A stretch of DNA of 64,000 nt from Mycolicibacterium sp. BiH015 (GTDB lineage: Bacteria; Actinomycetota; Actinomycetes; Mycobacteriales; Mycobacteriaceae), in assembly GCF_027706845.1 (NCBI RefSeq), contig NZ_JAQGCZ010000005.1:372001-436000 (forward strand), written 5' to 3'. The notes beneath the pieces are model-generated. The model worked only from the letters and a program-made list of their open reading frames with translations, made no database searches and had not been told where the DNA came from. Below, in pieces: positions 1 to 9,350 of this stretch. Position numbers and translations under genes: made by a program. The stretch's first letter is position 1. Each line of letters begins with the position of its first letter.

Positions 1-142
1 CCAGCACGGTGCTCACGAGAAAAGCACCCGGGCTGGCCACCGGATACTCGCCCAACGCGTGAGCCGCAGGCATCTGCGCGAACAACAGGGTGGCCAACGC
101 CGCCCCCGCAGCGCGAACGGCGACCGACAACAGATTTCGCAT
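1..142 (-). CDS. Exported protein, N-terminal fragment (runs off window)
   Basis: Only the first 47 codons lie in the window; the gene continues past base 1. The visible protein begins MRNLLSVAVR, then has a hydrophobic Ala/Leu-rich stretch and an AHA-like signal peptidase I site near residue 30, so it is probably secreted. The ATG at 142 is chosen because a GAAGG Shine-Dalgarno lies 6 nt upstream; a second in-frame ATG at 148 sits directly on that SD. Too little is visible to assign a family. Confidence 0.6.
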   Translation of the reverse strand, partial: MRNLLSVAVRAAGAALATLLFAQMPAAHALGEYPVASPGAFLVSTVL

Positions 143-230
143 CAACATCCTTCGCGTCTTCTTCCCGGTCGACTATTGCGAAGTGTTCCGCACCGGGGCA
201 AGTTTCGCTGCTCCGCGGCCCGACGCCGCC

Positions 231-279
231 GGAAAAGGAGTCGGCGCACATCCCGCTGGTGGGCAGGATGTGCGCCGAC
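231..279 (-). terminator. Intrinsic terminator after PGRS-like gene A
   Basis: A perfect 14-bp inverted repeat (240-253 with 266-279, 12-nt loop) lies 24 bp past the stop of the PGRS-like gene. Read on the minus strand the hairpin is followed at once by TCCTTTTCC, a T-rich tail. This is a textbook rho-independent terminator, which is uncommon in this GC-rich genome. Confidence 0.75.
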
Positions 280-302
280 ACGCACTCAACTGTCAGAGGC
301 GA

Positions 303-1880
303 TCAGTCCGATGCCCCTGCTCCGGCGCCGCCGGCGCCACCCGCACCGCCTTCGCCGCCTTCACCGCCGAGGTTGCCGTCGTTCTCGTCCCCGTCGTCAC
401 CGGGGTCGCCGGGCTCGCCGGCGTCCCCGCTGCCGCCGAAGCCGCCGGTGCCGCCGCCGCCGCCGGTGCCACCGTCACCGCCGGTGCCGCCTTCGAGAGC
501 GTCGCCGCCGAGTCCGCCGTCACCGCCGTCACCGCCGGTGCCACCTTCGCCGAAGTCACTGCTACCGCCGAATCCGCCGGGTCCACCGGTGCCGCCGTCG
601 CCGCCGCTCACGTCGCCGTTGCCACCGGTGCCGCCTTCGCCGCCGTCGCCGGCAGCACCGCCGACGTCGCCTTCGCCGCCGGCACCGCCTTGGCCACCCT
701 GACCGCCGTCGCCACCGCTGGCGCCGTCGGTGAGATCCTGGCCGCCAAACCCGCCGAGGCCGCCCTTCCCGCCTTCACCACCGGTCGACGAGCCTTCGCC
801 GCCGTCGCCACCGGAGCCGCCTTGGCCACCCTCGAATCCGGCCGAGCCCGAGCCGCCGGTGCCGCCGCTGCCGCCGGCACCGCCGACGGTGCCTTCGCCG
901 CCGGTTCCGCCGTCGCCACCCTCACCGCCACCGAACCCGTCGTCACCGAGTCCGCCGAGGCCGCCGTCACCGCCGGTGCCGCCGATCACGCCCGCGCCGC
1001 CGTCACCGCCGTCGCCGCCGTCGCCGCCGACGCCACCGTCACCCTCGGGTCCGTCGCCGCCGTCTCCTCCGTCGCCGCCGTTGCCGTCCGGGCCGGCCTT
1101 GCCGAACAGGCCTGCGGCGCCGCCTTCTCCGGCGTCACCACCGTTGCCGCCGTCGCCGGCTTCGTCGTTGCCGAGCGGATCGGTGTAACCGTCGCCACCG
1201 GTACCGCCCTTACCGCCCGCACCACCGGAACCGAAGAAGAACCCACCGGTTCCGCCGGCGCCACCCTTACCGCCGGCCTGACCCTCCTCGCCAGGCTCGG
1301 TGCCGTTCACACCGGTTCCGCCCTGGCCGCCGTTTCCGCCGTTGCCGAAGAACAAGCCGCCGTTACCGCCGCGGCCTCCCTCGCCGCCGTTGACGCCCTG
1401 GCCGCCGTCGCCGCCGTTACCGAAGTACAGCGCACCGTTACCGCCGTTCCCGCCGGCAAATCCCTTGCCGCCGTTGCCGAATAGCAGACCGGCGTTGCCG
1501 CCGTTGCAGGCGGCGCCTTCACATCCGGCGACCGCGTCGATGCCGTTGCCGATCAGCCAGCCACCCGGGCCGATCGGGCGGAACAGGTTGAAGTTGCCGT
1601 TGGCGCTCGTCGGGGCCAGGGCACTCGGACCGAAGAGGGCATTGGGGCTCGCCGAGTCGTTGCCGCCGCTGCGCTGGCCGTGCAGCAGCCACCACTCGCT
1701 CAGTTCGGACTCGGTCGACATCAAATGCACTTCCGGCGCCGCCGGGGCGGTCGCGGGATCGTCGAGCAATCCGGCTGACAGCAGGCCTGCGCCGACGACC
1801 GCTGCGCTGCCCATACCGGCTGTCAGAAATTGACGCGCCGACATACCCGTCGTGCGCTTGCTATTCGATGTACTCGACAT
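303..1880 (-). CDS. PGRS-like glycine-rich exported protein without a PE domain (copy A)
   Basis: 525 aa. Residues 1-45 form a basic, then hydrophobic export signal (SARQFLTAG onward, ending near PAAP). A short acidic region with LMSTES and a WW pair follows, then a linker with [14 protein letters not shown] and LLFGNGGKG, very like the GRPLI/GNGG linker of PE_PGRS proteins. From about residue 145 to the end it is almost pure Gly-Gly-X repeats. The classic N-terminal PE domain (about 110 aa helical pair) is absent. ATG is preceded by an AAAGGGGGCGG ribosome site. The paralogue at 17587-18963 shares the same N-terminal plan. Probably surface-exposed; function unknown. Sec or Tat export is inferred. 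Confidence 0.8.
   Translation of the reverse strand: MSSTSNSKRTTGMSARQFLTAGMGSAAVVGAGLLSAGLLDDPATAPAAPEVHLMSTESELSEWWLLHGQRSGGNDSASPNALFGPSALAPTSANGNFNLFRPIGPGGWLIGNGIDAVAGCEGAACNGGNAGLLFGNGGKGFAGGNGGNGALYFGNGGDGGQGVNGGEGGRGGNGGLFFGNGGNGGQGGTGVNGTEPGEEGQAGGKGGAGGTGGFFFGSGGAGGKGGTGGDGYTDPLGNDEAGDGGNGGDAGEGGAAGLFGKAGPDGNGGDGGDGGDGPEGDGGVGGDGGDGGDGGAGVIGGTGGDGGLGGLGDDGFGGGEGGDGGTGGEGTVGGAGGSGGTGGSGSAGFEGGQGGSGGDGGEGSSTGGEGGKGGLGGFGGQDLTDGASGGDGGQGGQGGAGGEGDVGGAAGDGGEGGTGGNGDVSGGDGGTGGPGGFGGSSDFGEGGTGGDGGDGGLGGDALEGGTGGDGGTGGGGGTGGFGGSGDAGEPGDPGDDGDENDGNLGGEGGEGGAGGAGGAGAGASD
310..1500. repeat. PGRS GC-rich triplet-type repeat tract (copy A)
   Basis: Imperfect tandem units of the kind GCCGCCGTC/GCCACCGGT on the plus strand, encoding Gly-Gly-X on the minus strand. 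The units differ in sequence but keep the 3-nt phase, so this is coding low-complexity DNA rather than a satellite. It makes the opposite strand look open in Pro- or Ala-rich frames. Confidence 0.75.
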
Positions 1881-2198
1881 GAACCGCCCCCTTTGGCGTG
1901 ATGTGCCAGGCCCCCGAGGTGATTGCTCGGTGAGTTCACTGGCAGTTAACAGCAGAAATGTAGAGGGTTTGCTGATATGGGGTCAAGGATTGTCGAGATA
2001 TCCACTCAGCGAAACTGCAATTTACGGAAAAATCTATTTCCGCTCGACGCAAAACCGCGCTAGAAGGCGCATTTCGGGCCTACACTCCAGATCCAGATAT
2101 TATCGCCGAGGCAAATTAAATGTAGTTACTGCACAGGTGCGAGTTTCGCCATCGGGAGTTTGCCAAAGCACGGGATTGGGCGTAACTGCTGGGCTGCG
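1881..2198. other. 318-bp intergenic region, AT-rich for this genome
   Basis: No gene is seen. It lies between the ABC-F stop and the start of PGRS-like gene A, both on the minus strand. It is clearly more AT-rich than its surroundings from about 1940 to 2140. It contains a probable minus-strand promoter (1957-1986) and a small dyad CGGAAA-N6-TTTCCG at 2025-2042 that could end ABC-F transcription or act as an operator. Confidence 0.6.
1957..1986 (-). promoter_or_regulatory. Candidate sigma-70-type promoter for PGRS-like gene A
   Basis: On the minus strand TTGACC (1986-1981) is followed after 18 nt by TACATT (1962-1957). This would start transcription near 1950 and give a leader of about 70 nt before the ATG at 1880. 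Seen by eye only. Confidence 0.4.
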
Positions 2199-3845
2199 TC
2201 AGAGCCCTGCGACGCGGCCGCCATCGACGTGCCATCTGCGGTCGAGGCGGACGTTGTCCAGCATTCGGCGATCGTGGGTCACCAACAACAGCGCTCCGGC
2301 GTAGGAATCCAGAGCCTGCTCGAGTTGCTCGATGGCGGGCAGATCGAGGTGATTGGTCGGCTCGTCGAGAACGAGCACGTTGGTTCCACACGCCTGCAGC
2401 AGTGCCATCCCGGCGCGCGTCCGCTCGCCGGGCGACAGTTCGGCGACGGCGCGCTCGGCGTGGTCGGCCCGCAGCCCGAATTTCGCGAGCAGGGTGCGCA
2501 CGTCGGCGGTCGTCCAATCCGGCACGCGCTGTTCGAACCGATCGACCAGACGCGCCGGGCCGGTGAAAAGCGAACGCGCCTGGTCGATTTCACCCACTGC
2601 CACATTGGCGCCCAGACTCGCGCGGCCCTCATCGGGCTGCTGCCTGCCGAGCAACACGCGCAGCAACGTCGACTTGCCCGCCCCGTTCGGGCCGGTGATA
2701 CCGACGCGCTCGCCCGCGTCGAGCTGCAGGGACACCGGTCCGAGCACGAAATCGCCTTGGCGCACAACGACATTGTCGAGGGTCGCCACCACCGAGCTCG
2801 ACCGGGGCGCCGCGCCGATGGTGAACTGCAGCGTCCACTCCTTGCGGGGTTCGGCGACCTCCTCGAGACGGGCGATCCGGCTTTCCATCTGGCGCACCTT
2901 CTGCGCTTGCTTCTCGCTGGACTCGGTTTGCGCGCGGCGACGGTTCTTGTCGTTGTCCGGGGCTTTGCGCATCGCGTTGCGGACACCCTGGCTCGACCAT
3001 TCCCGCTGAGTACGCGCGCGGGCCACCAGATCGGCTTTCTTCTCGGCGAACTCTTCGTACTGCTCGCGACGGTGCCTGCGTTTGACCTCGCGTTCTTCCA
3101 GATAGCTGTCGTAACCGCCGCCGAACACCGTCGTGGTGTTCTGCGCCAGGTCGAGCTCCAGAACACGGGTAACCGTGCGCGACAGGAACTCCCGATCGTG
3201 GCTCACCAGCACGACGCCGCCGCGCAGTTCCTGCACGAACTGTTCGAGACGGGCCAGGCCGTCGAGGTCGAGGTCGTTCGTCGGCTCGTCGAGCAGCACG
3301 ATGTCGAACCGCGAGAGCATCAGGGCCGCCAGCCCCACCCGTGCCGCCTGCCCGCCCGACAACGCGGTCATCGGCGTCGAGTCGGGTTCGATCGCGTCGC
3401 TGTCCAGACCGAGGTCGGAGAGCACCGCAGGCAATCGGTCGTCGAGATCGGCTGCGCCCGTGGCCAGCCAGTGATCGAGAGCCGAGGAGTACGCGTCCGC
3501 GCTGGCGGCCGAATCCGTCAATGCTGCGGCAGCATTCTCCATGGCGTGGGTCGCGGCACTACAGCCGGTGCGGCGAGCGAGGTACGCCGCGACGGTCTCC
3601 CCGGGCACGCGTTCGTGTTCCTGCGGCAGCCATCCGACGAAGGCGTCGGCGGGCGCGAGGCTGACCGTTCCCTCAAGTGGTTCCAGGTCGCCGGCGAGGA
3701 TCCGCAACAGTGTGCTCTTGCCTGCGCCGTTGACGCCGACGACGCCGATCACGTCCCCCGGCGCCACCGTCAGGTCGACGCCCTCGAACAGGGTGCGGTG
3801 GGCGAAACCGCCCGCCACGTTCTTCGCGACGAGCGTTGCGGTCAT
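2199..3845 (-). CDS. ABC-F family ATP-binding protein
   Basis: 548 aa with two ABC cassettes and no membrane segments, the ABC-F layout of soluble ribosome-associated ATPases. Cassette 1 has Walker A GVNGAGKST near residue 37, signature LSGGQ and Walker B LLDEPTNDLD. Cassette 2 has GPNGAGKST, a variant signature LSPGE and VLDEPTNHLD. A basic, Arg-rich linker of about 90 residues joins them, as in ABC-F proteins that reach into the ribosome. ABC-F members act in ribosome rescue or in protection from macrolides, lincosamides or pleuromutilins. I cannot say which from sequence. It stands apart from its neighbours with gaps on both sides. Confidence 0.85.
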   Translation of the reverse strand: MTATLVAKNVAGGFAHRTLFEGVDLTVAPGDVIGVVGVNGAGKSTLLRILAGDLEPLEGTVSLAPADAFVGWLPQEHERVPGETVAAYLARRTGCSAATHAMENAAAALTDSAASADAYSSALDHWLATGAADLDDRLPAVLSDLGLDSDAIEPDSTPMTALSGGQAARVGLAALMLSRFDIVLLDEPTNDLDLDGLARLEQFVQELRGGVVLVSHDREFLSRTVTRVLELDLAQNTTTVFGGGYDSYLEEREVKRRHRREQYEEFAEKKADLVARARTQREWSSQGVRNAMRKAPDNDKNRRRAQTESSEKQAQKVRQMESRIARLEEVAEPRKEWTLQFTIGAAPRSSSVVATLDNVVVRQGDFVLGPVSLQLDAGERVGITGPNGAGKSTLLRVLLGRQQPDEGRASLGANVAVGEIDQARSLFTGPARLVDRFEQRVPDWTTADVRTLLAKFGLRADHAERAVAELSPGERTRAGMALLQACGTNVLVLDEPTNHLDLPAIEQLEQALDSYAGALLLVTHDRRMLDNVRLDRRWHVDGGRVAGL

Positions 3846-3866
3846 CCGCTCATCGTCGCACCCCGG

Positions 3867-4295
3867 TCAGATCCAGACGGCCAGCACTTCCACCGGCTTG
3901 ACCGAGAAGCCATGACGGCCGACGTCGTAGTAGATGACCGTCCGGAGTTCCTCGGTCTTGACCGTCCAGCCGTTCACGTTGTACGTCTGGCCTGGGCCGA
4001 GCACCACGTCCGACTCGGGCGGCGGGGCGATGGTTCCCTGCTCGTAGAACAGTTCACCGGTCGCTCGCACCAGGGCGAGATTCTGCTTGGCGGGCGAGGT
4101 CTGGAACGGTTGGCCGTCGGTGCGGCCGCAGATCGCCATCGGGCGACCCTGCCCCTCGAAGTCGGCGCTGATCAGGCACCGGATCTGTCCGTCCATCACG
4201 CGAATCGTCTGGTCGCCGCCTTGCGCCGCGGCCATCGGAGCGGACAGGCCGAGGGCGAGCACCGTGGCCGAAGCCGCGGTCAACGTACGGATCAT
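3867..4295 (-). CDS. Small exported protein of unknown function
   Basis: 142 aa with a signal peptide (MIRTLTAASATVLALGLSAP, cleavage near AAAQ). The mature part is about 117 aa with two cysteines (in QIRCLISAD and AICGRTDG) that could form a disulfide. It has no membrane segment after the signal. I do not recognise the family; it looks like the small secreted hypotheticals common in mycobacteria. Confidence 0.7.
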   Translation of the reverse strand: MIRTLTAASATVLALGLSAPMAAAQGGDQTIRVMDGQIRCLISADFEGQGRPMAICGRTDGQPFQTSPAKQNLALVRATGELFYEQGTIAPPPESDVVLGPGQTYNVNGWTVKTEELRTVIYYDVGRHGFSVKPVEVLAVWI

Positions 4296-4376
4296 GCTGT
4301 CTCCACCGGGAATGAGAAACGTCTGCAGAACAGCGATGCTCTCACGTCCGGTGCTGTCGGCATCGCGTAATGGCGG

Positions 4377-4988
4377 TCAGCGCGACGTGACCGCCATCCT
4401 CGCTGCGAGCGCGACATACGTTGCCGCGAACGTGCGCCGCATCCATGTCACCACCCTCGGACGTCGGATGACGTGGGCGCGGACCCCGGCCGCGAATGCG
4501 CCGTAAAGCGCGAACACCACGAACGTCATCGCCATGAACACGGCACTGAGTGAGAGCATCTGACCCACCGGCGGACGGGCCGGGTCGACGAACTGCGGCA
4601 GGAACGCGAAGAAGAAGATCGTCAGCTTCGGATTCAGCACATTGACCGCGACGGCGGTCCAGGTGATCCGCCACGGGCTCGGGCGCACGGAATCGCTTGC
4701 GTCGGCGACCAACTCGGACTTGTCCCGCCAGGTCACCCATGCCAGGTAGAGCAGGTAGGCCACGCCCGCCCACTTGACGGTTTGGAAGGCGATGGCGCTG
4801 CTGTGCAGGATGGCCGCCAGACCCGTGACGGCTGCCACCATGGCGGGCACGATCCCCAGCGTGCACCCGGCGGACGCGAGCACCGACGCCCGGGTCCCGT
4901 GCGCGAGCCCCGTCGCCACGGTGTAGAGAGCACCGGTGCCCGGAGTCGCGACGACGATCAACGAAGTGAGCAGGAACGCCAGCGTCAT
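4377..4988 (-). CDS. LysE/RhtB family amino-acid exporter
   Basis: 203 aa with about six hydrophobic helices. The N-terminal ATPGTGALYTVATGLAHG resembles the conserved LysE/RhtB motif (PGP....G...G), and NVLNPKLTIFFFAFLPQF in the centre is the typical family motif. The family exports amino acids or derivatives across the inner membrane. The substrate here is not predictable. It is divergent from the exported protein gene at 5034, with 45 bp between the two starts. Confidence 0.8.
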   Translation of the reverse strand: MTLAFLLTSLIVVATPGTGALYTVATGLAHGTRASVLASAGCTLGIVPAMVAAVTGLAAILHSSAIAFQTVKWAGVAYLLYLAWVTWRDKSELVADASDSVRPSPWRITWTAVAVNVLNPKLTIFFFAFLPQFVDPARPPVGQMLSLSAVFMAMTFVVFALYGAFAAGVRAHVIRRPRVVTWMRRTFAATYVALAARMAVTSR

Positions 4989-5033
4989 CGGCTCATTCTG
5001 CCCGGGCCGTCCCCCGATGTGTTAGGGAAAGAT

Positions 5034-5543
5034 ATGACACGGGGGCTCATCGTCGGCGCGGCCGCGGCAGCACTGCTCGCACCGCCGGTCGCGCACGCCG
5101 ACCGCGTCGAACCGGTCCCGATCTACGGCTTCTACAACGTGTCGATCGATTTCTCGCGACAGACGTTCAACGGGGTGCCGACCCCGATGAATTCGGTGAC
5201 CTACCCGACCCAGTTCACCACGCACTGTGACGTGAACGGCTGCGTGGCACGGATGGACAACAGGGACGACCAGGCCCGCAACCCGGCTGCGCCGGCGGAG
5301 TTCGAGTACCGGTGGAACAACGGCCGGTGGGAGACGAGCGGCGATCAGCCGTACCTGTGCGTTCGAACCGACCCAGCCAGCGGCGTCCCCTCGACCCGTT
5401 CGGACTACTGGATCTCCAATCCCGACGGGAGTTTCCGCGGAGAGCGCACGCTGGTGGTAGGAGGAGCCGGCTGTCCGGGTGAGGGGCCCGGCACCCACCG
5501 GGTGCCGATCAGTCTGACGCCGATCGAGCCGCCAAGGAGGTAA
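5034..5543 (+). CDS. Exported protein of unknown function
   Basis: 169 aa. The ATG at 5034 has an AGGGAAAG ribosome site and opens a signal peptide (MTRGLIVGAAAAALLAPP, cleavage AHA-D). The mature protein has four cysteines (HCDVNGCVAR, YLCVRT, GAGCPG), suggesting two disulfides, and several aromatic residues. An upstream in-frame extension is possible but would destroy the signal peptide. This looks like the mycobacterial exported-protein type near 15-18 kDa; the function is unknown. Confidence 0.75.
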   Translation: MTRGLIVGAAAAALLAPPVAHADRVEPVPIYGFYNVSIDFSRQTFNGVPTPMNSVTYPTQFTTHCDVNGCVARMDNRDDQARNPAAPAEFEYRWNNGRWETSGDQPYLCVRTDPASGVPSTRSDYWISNPDGSFRGERTLVVGGAGCPGEGPGTHRVPISLTPIEPPRR

Positions 5544-5678
5544 CCCGCACCGCCATCGCTCGGTGGAGATCGATGCTGCGTCGAGAACGTAATCAGGGCT
5601 GCGATTTCAAGGAAAAGAACCGCCGTAGAAACACTTTCGGCGCTGAGGGCAATTCTTGTCGGACCACGTTGGCATGAT

Positions 5679-6947
5679 GTGGTTATGCGGCCGTCGAGTG
5701 TTCCGTCTTACCAGCCGAGCCCCCCGCGGGGGCTGCGGCTGGAAGCGTTGTTCGACGAATTGTCGGAGTTGGCGGGTCAGCGTAATGCGATCGACGGCCG
5801 GATCGTGGAGATCGCGGCGGAGATCGATCGGGATGGGCTGTGGGCCACGACGGGGTGCAAGTCGATGGTCGAGTTGATCGCCTGGAAGGTCGGGGTGTCG
5901 CCGCGCAACGCGGAATCGGTGATGACGGTTGCGGGTCGTGCAGAGGAATTACCGCGCTGCACCGACGCACTGCGGGCGGGTCGTCTCTCTCTGGATCAGG
6001 TGGACGTCATCGCCGAGCGGTCCGGCCCGGGGTCAGATGCGCACTATCTGTGTGTGGCGGAGAGCATGACGGTGGCACAGCTGCGTACGGCGGTGGCGTT
6101 GGAGCCCAAGCCGATTCCCGAGCCGAAGCCGGAGCCCGGGCCTTCGATGTCGAAGTCGGTCAAGGGGGAGTACACGACGTATCGGATTCGGCTAAACAAC
6201 CTGGAGGCGGCGAAGGTCGACGCGGCGCTGGCGTCGCATCGGGACGGGTTGATCGCGGATTGGAAAAGCGACCGTGCAACGGCCGATGCCGATACCGATG
6301 CCGGCGCGCAGGTGCCGCCGTTTCCCACCGCCAAAGACGCGTTCATGAGTCTGATCAAGACGGGCTGGGACACTGAGGTCGCGCGGCGCCCGCACGGTCA
6401 ACACACCACCGTGGTCGTGCACCTAGACGTCGAAAGCTCGGTCGCCAAACTGCATTTGGGGCCGGTGCTCTCCGAGAGCGACCGCCGCTACCTGCTGTGC
6501 GATGCGACCTGCGAGGTGTGGTTCGAACGCGACGGTCAACCGATCGGGTCGGGGCGGGCCACCCGCACGATCAGCCGGCGGCTACGTCGGGCGCTGGAGC
6601 GTCGGGACCACGGCATGTGTGTGGTACCTGGGTGCGGCGCCATCCGGGGTTTGCACGCCCATCATCTGGTCCACTGGGAGAACGGTGGGGAGACCGAACT
6701 GCACAACCTGGCCCTGGTCTGTCCCTTTCATCATCGGGCGCACCACAGGGGCGACATCACGATCGCCGGGCCGGCTCACCGTCTGACCGTCACCGACGGC
6801 GATGGAGACGTCATGCGACGCGGGTCGCTGGCACGCCCACCGACCACACCCCCACCGGCAGTCCCGCCATGCCCCGGGCCCACCGGTGGACGCGCCCAGT
6901 GGAAGTGGTACCACCCCTTCGAGCCGCCGCCACCCACAACCAACTAG
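5679..6947 (+). CDS. DUF222 / HNH endonuclease domain protein (13E12-type)
   Basis: 422 aa counted from the GTG at 5679; an ATG at 5685 is an equally likely start. The N-terminal two-thirds is DUF222 (helical, with the [10 protein letters not shown]-type segment near residue 110). The C-terminus is an HNH nuclease: CVVPGC, then [12 protein letters not shown] and [10 protein letters not shown] around residues 325-370, with the zinc cysteines and catalytic His present. These proteins occur in many copies in mycobacteria and are thought to be linked to mobile REP13E12-like DNA, although no element ends are visible here. Its TAG stop overlaps the ilvD stop on the other strand (CTAG). Confidence 0.85.
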   Translation: MVMRPSSVPSYQPSPPRGLRLEALFDELSELAGQRNAIDGRIVEIAAEIDRDGLWATTGCKSMVELIAWKVGVSPRNAESVMTVAGRAEELPRCTDALRAGRLSLDQVDVIAERSGPGSDAHYLCVAESMTVAQLRTAVALEPKPIPEPKPEPGPSMSKSVKGEYTTYRIRLNNLEAAKVDAALASHRDGLIADWKSDRATADADTDAGAQVPPFPTAKDAFMSLIKTGWDTEVARRPHGQHTTVVVHLDVESSVAKLHLGPVLSESDRRYLLCDATCEVWFERDGQPIGSGRATRTISRRLRRALERRDHGMCVVPGCGAIRGLHAHHLVHWENGGETELHNLALVCPFHHRAHHRGDITIAGPAHRLTVTDGDGDVMRRGSLARPPTTPPPAVPPCPGPTGGRAQWKWYHPFEPPPPTTN

Positions 6948-8650
6948 GTGCAGACCGCGCCCACTGCCGCCGAGCCGACCAGCTTGGTGTACTTGGCGAG
7001 CACACCGGTCTTGTAGACCGGGGGAAGCGGGGTGAAACCCGCTTTGCGCGACTCGAATTCGGCTTCGTCGACAAGGATGTCGAGCGTGCCGTTTGCGACG
7101 TCGAGACGGATCCGGTCGCCGTCACGCACGAACGCGATGGGCCCGCCGTCGACCGCCTCGGGCGCGATATGGCCGACACACAGGCCCGTCGTCCCCCCGG
7201 AGAACCGGCCGTCGGTCATCAGCAGCACGTCCTTGCCCAGGCCCGCACCCTTGATGGCGCCGGTGATCGCAAGCATCTCACGCATGCCCGGCCCGCCCTT
7301 CGGGCCTTCGTAGCGGATGACGACGACGTCGCCGTGGGTGATCGTCCCGTCCTCCAGTGCGTCCAGTGCCGCCCGCTCGCGTTCGAAAACCCTTGCGGTG
7401 CCTTCGAAAACGTCGGAATCGAAGCCGGCAGACTTCACGACTGCGCCCTCGGGGGCCAGCGATCCGTGCAGGATCGTGATGCCGCCCGTCGGATGGATCG
7501 GATTGTTCATCGCCCGCAACACCTTGCCGTCGGGATCCGGCGGTTCCATGTGGGCCAGGTTCTCGGCCATGGTCTTGCCGGTCACCGTCAGGCAGTCGCC
7601 ATGCAGCAGACCGGCGTCCAACAGTGCCCGCATCACGACAGGCACGCCGCCGATCTCGTCGACATGTTTCATCACATAGGCGCCGAACGGTTTCACGTCA
7701 GCCAGGTGCGGCACCTTCTGACCGATGCGGGTGAAGTCCGCCAGCGTCAGTTCGACCTCGGCCTCCCACGCGATCGCCAGCAGGTGCAGCACGGCGTTGG
7801 TGGACCCGCCGAACGCCATCACGACCGCGATCGCGTTCTCGAACGCTTCCTTGGTCAGGATGTCGCGGGCGGTGATGCCTCGCCGCAGCATCTCCACCAC
7901 GGCCTGGCCGGACCGGCGGGCGTACTCGTCGCGGCGCTTGTCGATCGCGACCGGGGATGCGCTGCCCGGCAACGACATTCCCAGCGCTTCGGCGGCGGAG
8001 GCCATCGTGTTGGCGGTGTACATACCGCCGCACGCACCCTCGCCGGGACAGATGGCTCGCTCGATGATGTCGACGTCCTCGCGCGACATCAGCCCCCGCG
8101 CGCACGCCCCGACCGCCTCGAAGGCGTCGATGATGGTGACTTCCTTCTCGGTGCCGTCGGTGAGCTTGGCCGTGCCCGGCATGATCGAACCGTTGTAGAG
8201 GAAGATGCTGGCCAGATCGAGCCGGGCCGCGGCCATCAGCATGCCGGGGATCGACTTGTCGCAGCCGGCGAGCAGCACCGAACCGTCCATGCGCTCCGCC
8301 TGCATGACGGTCTCAACGCTGTCGGCGATCACCTCCCGCGACACGAGCGAGAAGTGCATTCCCTCATGGCCCATGGAGATACCGTCGGACACCGAGATGG
8401 TGCCGAACTCCAACGGGTATCCGCCCGCCTCGTGCACGCCGGTCTTGACGGCCTGGGCCAGCCGTTGCAGCGACATGTTGCACGGCGTGATCTCGTTCCA
8501 CGACGAGCCGACACCGATCTGAGGCTTGCCCCAGTCGTCGTCGGTCATTCCGACGGCGCGCAGCATTCCTCGGGCGGCGGTCCGTTCGAGGCCGTCGGTG
8601 ACGTCGCGGCTGCGCGGCTTGATGTCTATCTCGCGGGAGTCTGAGGGCAT
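6944..8650 (-). CDS. ilvD: Dihydroxy-acid dehydratase
   Basis: About 568 aa, the usual family size. It dehydrates 2,3-dihydroxy-3-methyl(iso)valerate to the 2-keto acids, the third shared step of isoleucine and valine synthesis. The iron-sulfur cysteines are in place: EITPCN (about C57), AGCDKS (C130) and EGACGG (C207). [12 protein letters not shown] near the start and GRFSGGTTG near the C-terminus are family hallmarks. The ATG at 8650 is chosen by comparison with family N-termini; another ATG at 8677 adds nine residues. Neither has a clear SD. The gene is divergent from the copper operon and corresponds to Rv0189c. Confidence 0.95.
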   Translation of the reverse strand: MPSDSREIDIKPRSRDVTDGLERTAARGMLRAVGMTDDDWGKPQIGVGSSWNEITPCNMSLQRLAQAVKTGVHEAGGYPLEFGTISVSDGISMGHEGMHFSLVSREVIADSVETVMQAERMDGSVLLAGCDKSIPGMLMAAARLDLASIFLYNGSIMPGTAKLTDGTEKEVTIIDAFEAVGACARGLMSREDVDIIERAICPGEGACGGMYTANTMASAAEALGMSLPGSASPVAIDKRRDEYARRSGQAVVEMLRRGITARDILTKEAFENAIAVVMAFGGSTNAVLHLLAIAWEAEVELTLADFTRIGQKVPHLADVKPFGAYVMKHVDEIGGVPVVMRALLDAGLLHGDCLTVTGKTMAENLAHMEPPDPDGKVLRAMNNPIHPTGGITILHGSLAPEGAVVKSAGFDSDVFEGTARVFERERAALDALEDGTITHGDVVVIRYEGPKGGPGMREMLAITGAIKGAGLGKDVLLMTDGRFSGGTTGLCVGHIAPEAVDGGPIAFVRDGDRIRLDVANGTLDILVDEAEFESRKAGFTPLPPVYKTGVLAKYTKLVGSAAVGAVCT

Positions 8651-8695
8651 GGGGTGATTATGCGCCAGCGTCATCATGGGTAGAACGTTGGTAGA

Positions 8696-8710
8696 TACCC
8701 CCGAGGGGTA
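8696..8710. promoter_or_regulatory. RicR operator (copper box)
   Basis: TACCC-CCGAG-GGGTA, an exact match to the TACCC-N5-GGGTA palindrome reported for the mycobacterial copper repressor RicR. It ends 16 bp before the ATG of the DUF305 gene, so bound RicR would cover the promoter of the DUF305-ricR operon. It may also touch ilvD, which starts 46 bp away on the other strand. Confidence 0.8.
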
Positions 8711-8726
8711 CTAGTACTCTGTGCTC

Positions 8727-9350
8727 ATGCCGCCGATCGTCGTTCGCCTGATCGCCGCGCTGTCCGCGCTGTTTCTGCTCGCGGGTTGCGGTGGTGGCGG
8801 AGAGGCGTCCAGTGACCCGTCCGGGGATCCGAGGATTCCCGAGTCGCCCGTCATCACGGGTACTCCGGCCGGCTACAACGCCGCCGATATCGCGTTCGCC
8901 GAAACCATGGTTCCGCACCACGCGCAGGCCATCGATCTGTCCACGATGGCATCGGAGCGCTCGACCAACCCCGAGCTCATCGCGCTCGCAGGCCAGATCG
9001 TCGCGACGCACCAGCCGGAGGTCAACATCCTCAACGTCTTTCTGGTGCAGTGGAACGAGAATCCGGATGCCCGCACCGACCCCGACACCGGCGACGACCC
9101 TTTGGAGCCGTCGATCCCGGGCATGGTCGACGACGCGACGGTCGCGAGGCTCGAGTCGCTGCGCGGGCCGGAGTTCGACAAACTGTGGCTGCAGTCGATG
9201 ATCGGTCAGCTCCAGGGCGGCGTCGCCATCGCCGACGACGAGGTTGCCGACGGTGCCAACGTGGACGCCATCGCCGTCGCCAAGGCGATCAAGGCTGGGC
9301 TCGAACCGCAGATCGCGCAGATGAAGAAGATGCTGGAGGTGATGCCGTGA
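8727..9350 (+). CDS. DUF305 family lipoprotein, copper-regulated
   Basis: 207 aa from the ATG at 8727 (a GTG two codons upstream is also possible). A lipobox LLAGC at C21 marks a lipoprotein anchored outside the membrane. The DUF305 domain follows, with the conserved ETMVPHHAQAIDLS segment near residue 60 and a second half with QLQGGVAIA where the family usually has a His. DUF305 proteins often sit with metal-resistance genes and may bind copper through His and Met. The RicR box just upstream and overlap with ricR (GTGA) support a periplasmic copper role. Confidence 0.85.
   Translation: MPPIVVRLIAALSALFLLAGCGGGGEASSDPSGDPRIPESPVITGTPAGYNAADIAFAETMVPHHAQAIDLSTMASERSTNPELIALAGQIVATHQPEVNILNVFLVQWNENPDARTDPDTGDDPLEPSIPGMVDDATVARLESLRGPEFDKLWLQSMIGQLQGGVAIADDEVADGANVDAIAVAKAIKAGLEPQIAQMKKMLEVMP

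Noticed and set aside
90-1484. Long open frames opposite the PGRS-like gene A (Pro- or Ala-rich)
   Set aside because: GC-rich repeats lack stop codons in most frames; these have no ribosome site, motif or family likeness.
5679-6947. DUF222/HNH gene as sign of a mobile element
   Set aside because: No flanking inverted or direct repeats, integrase or transposase were found, so no element is called.
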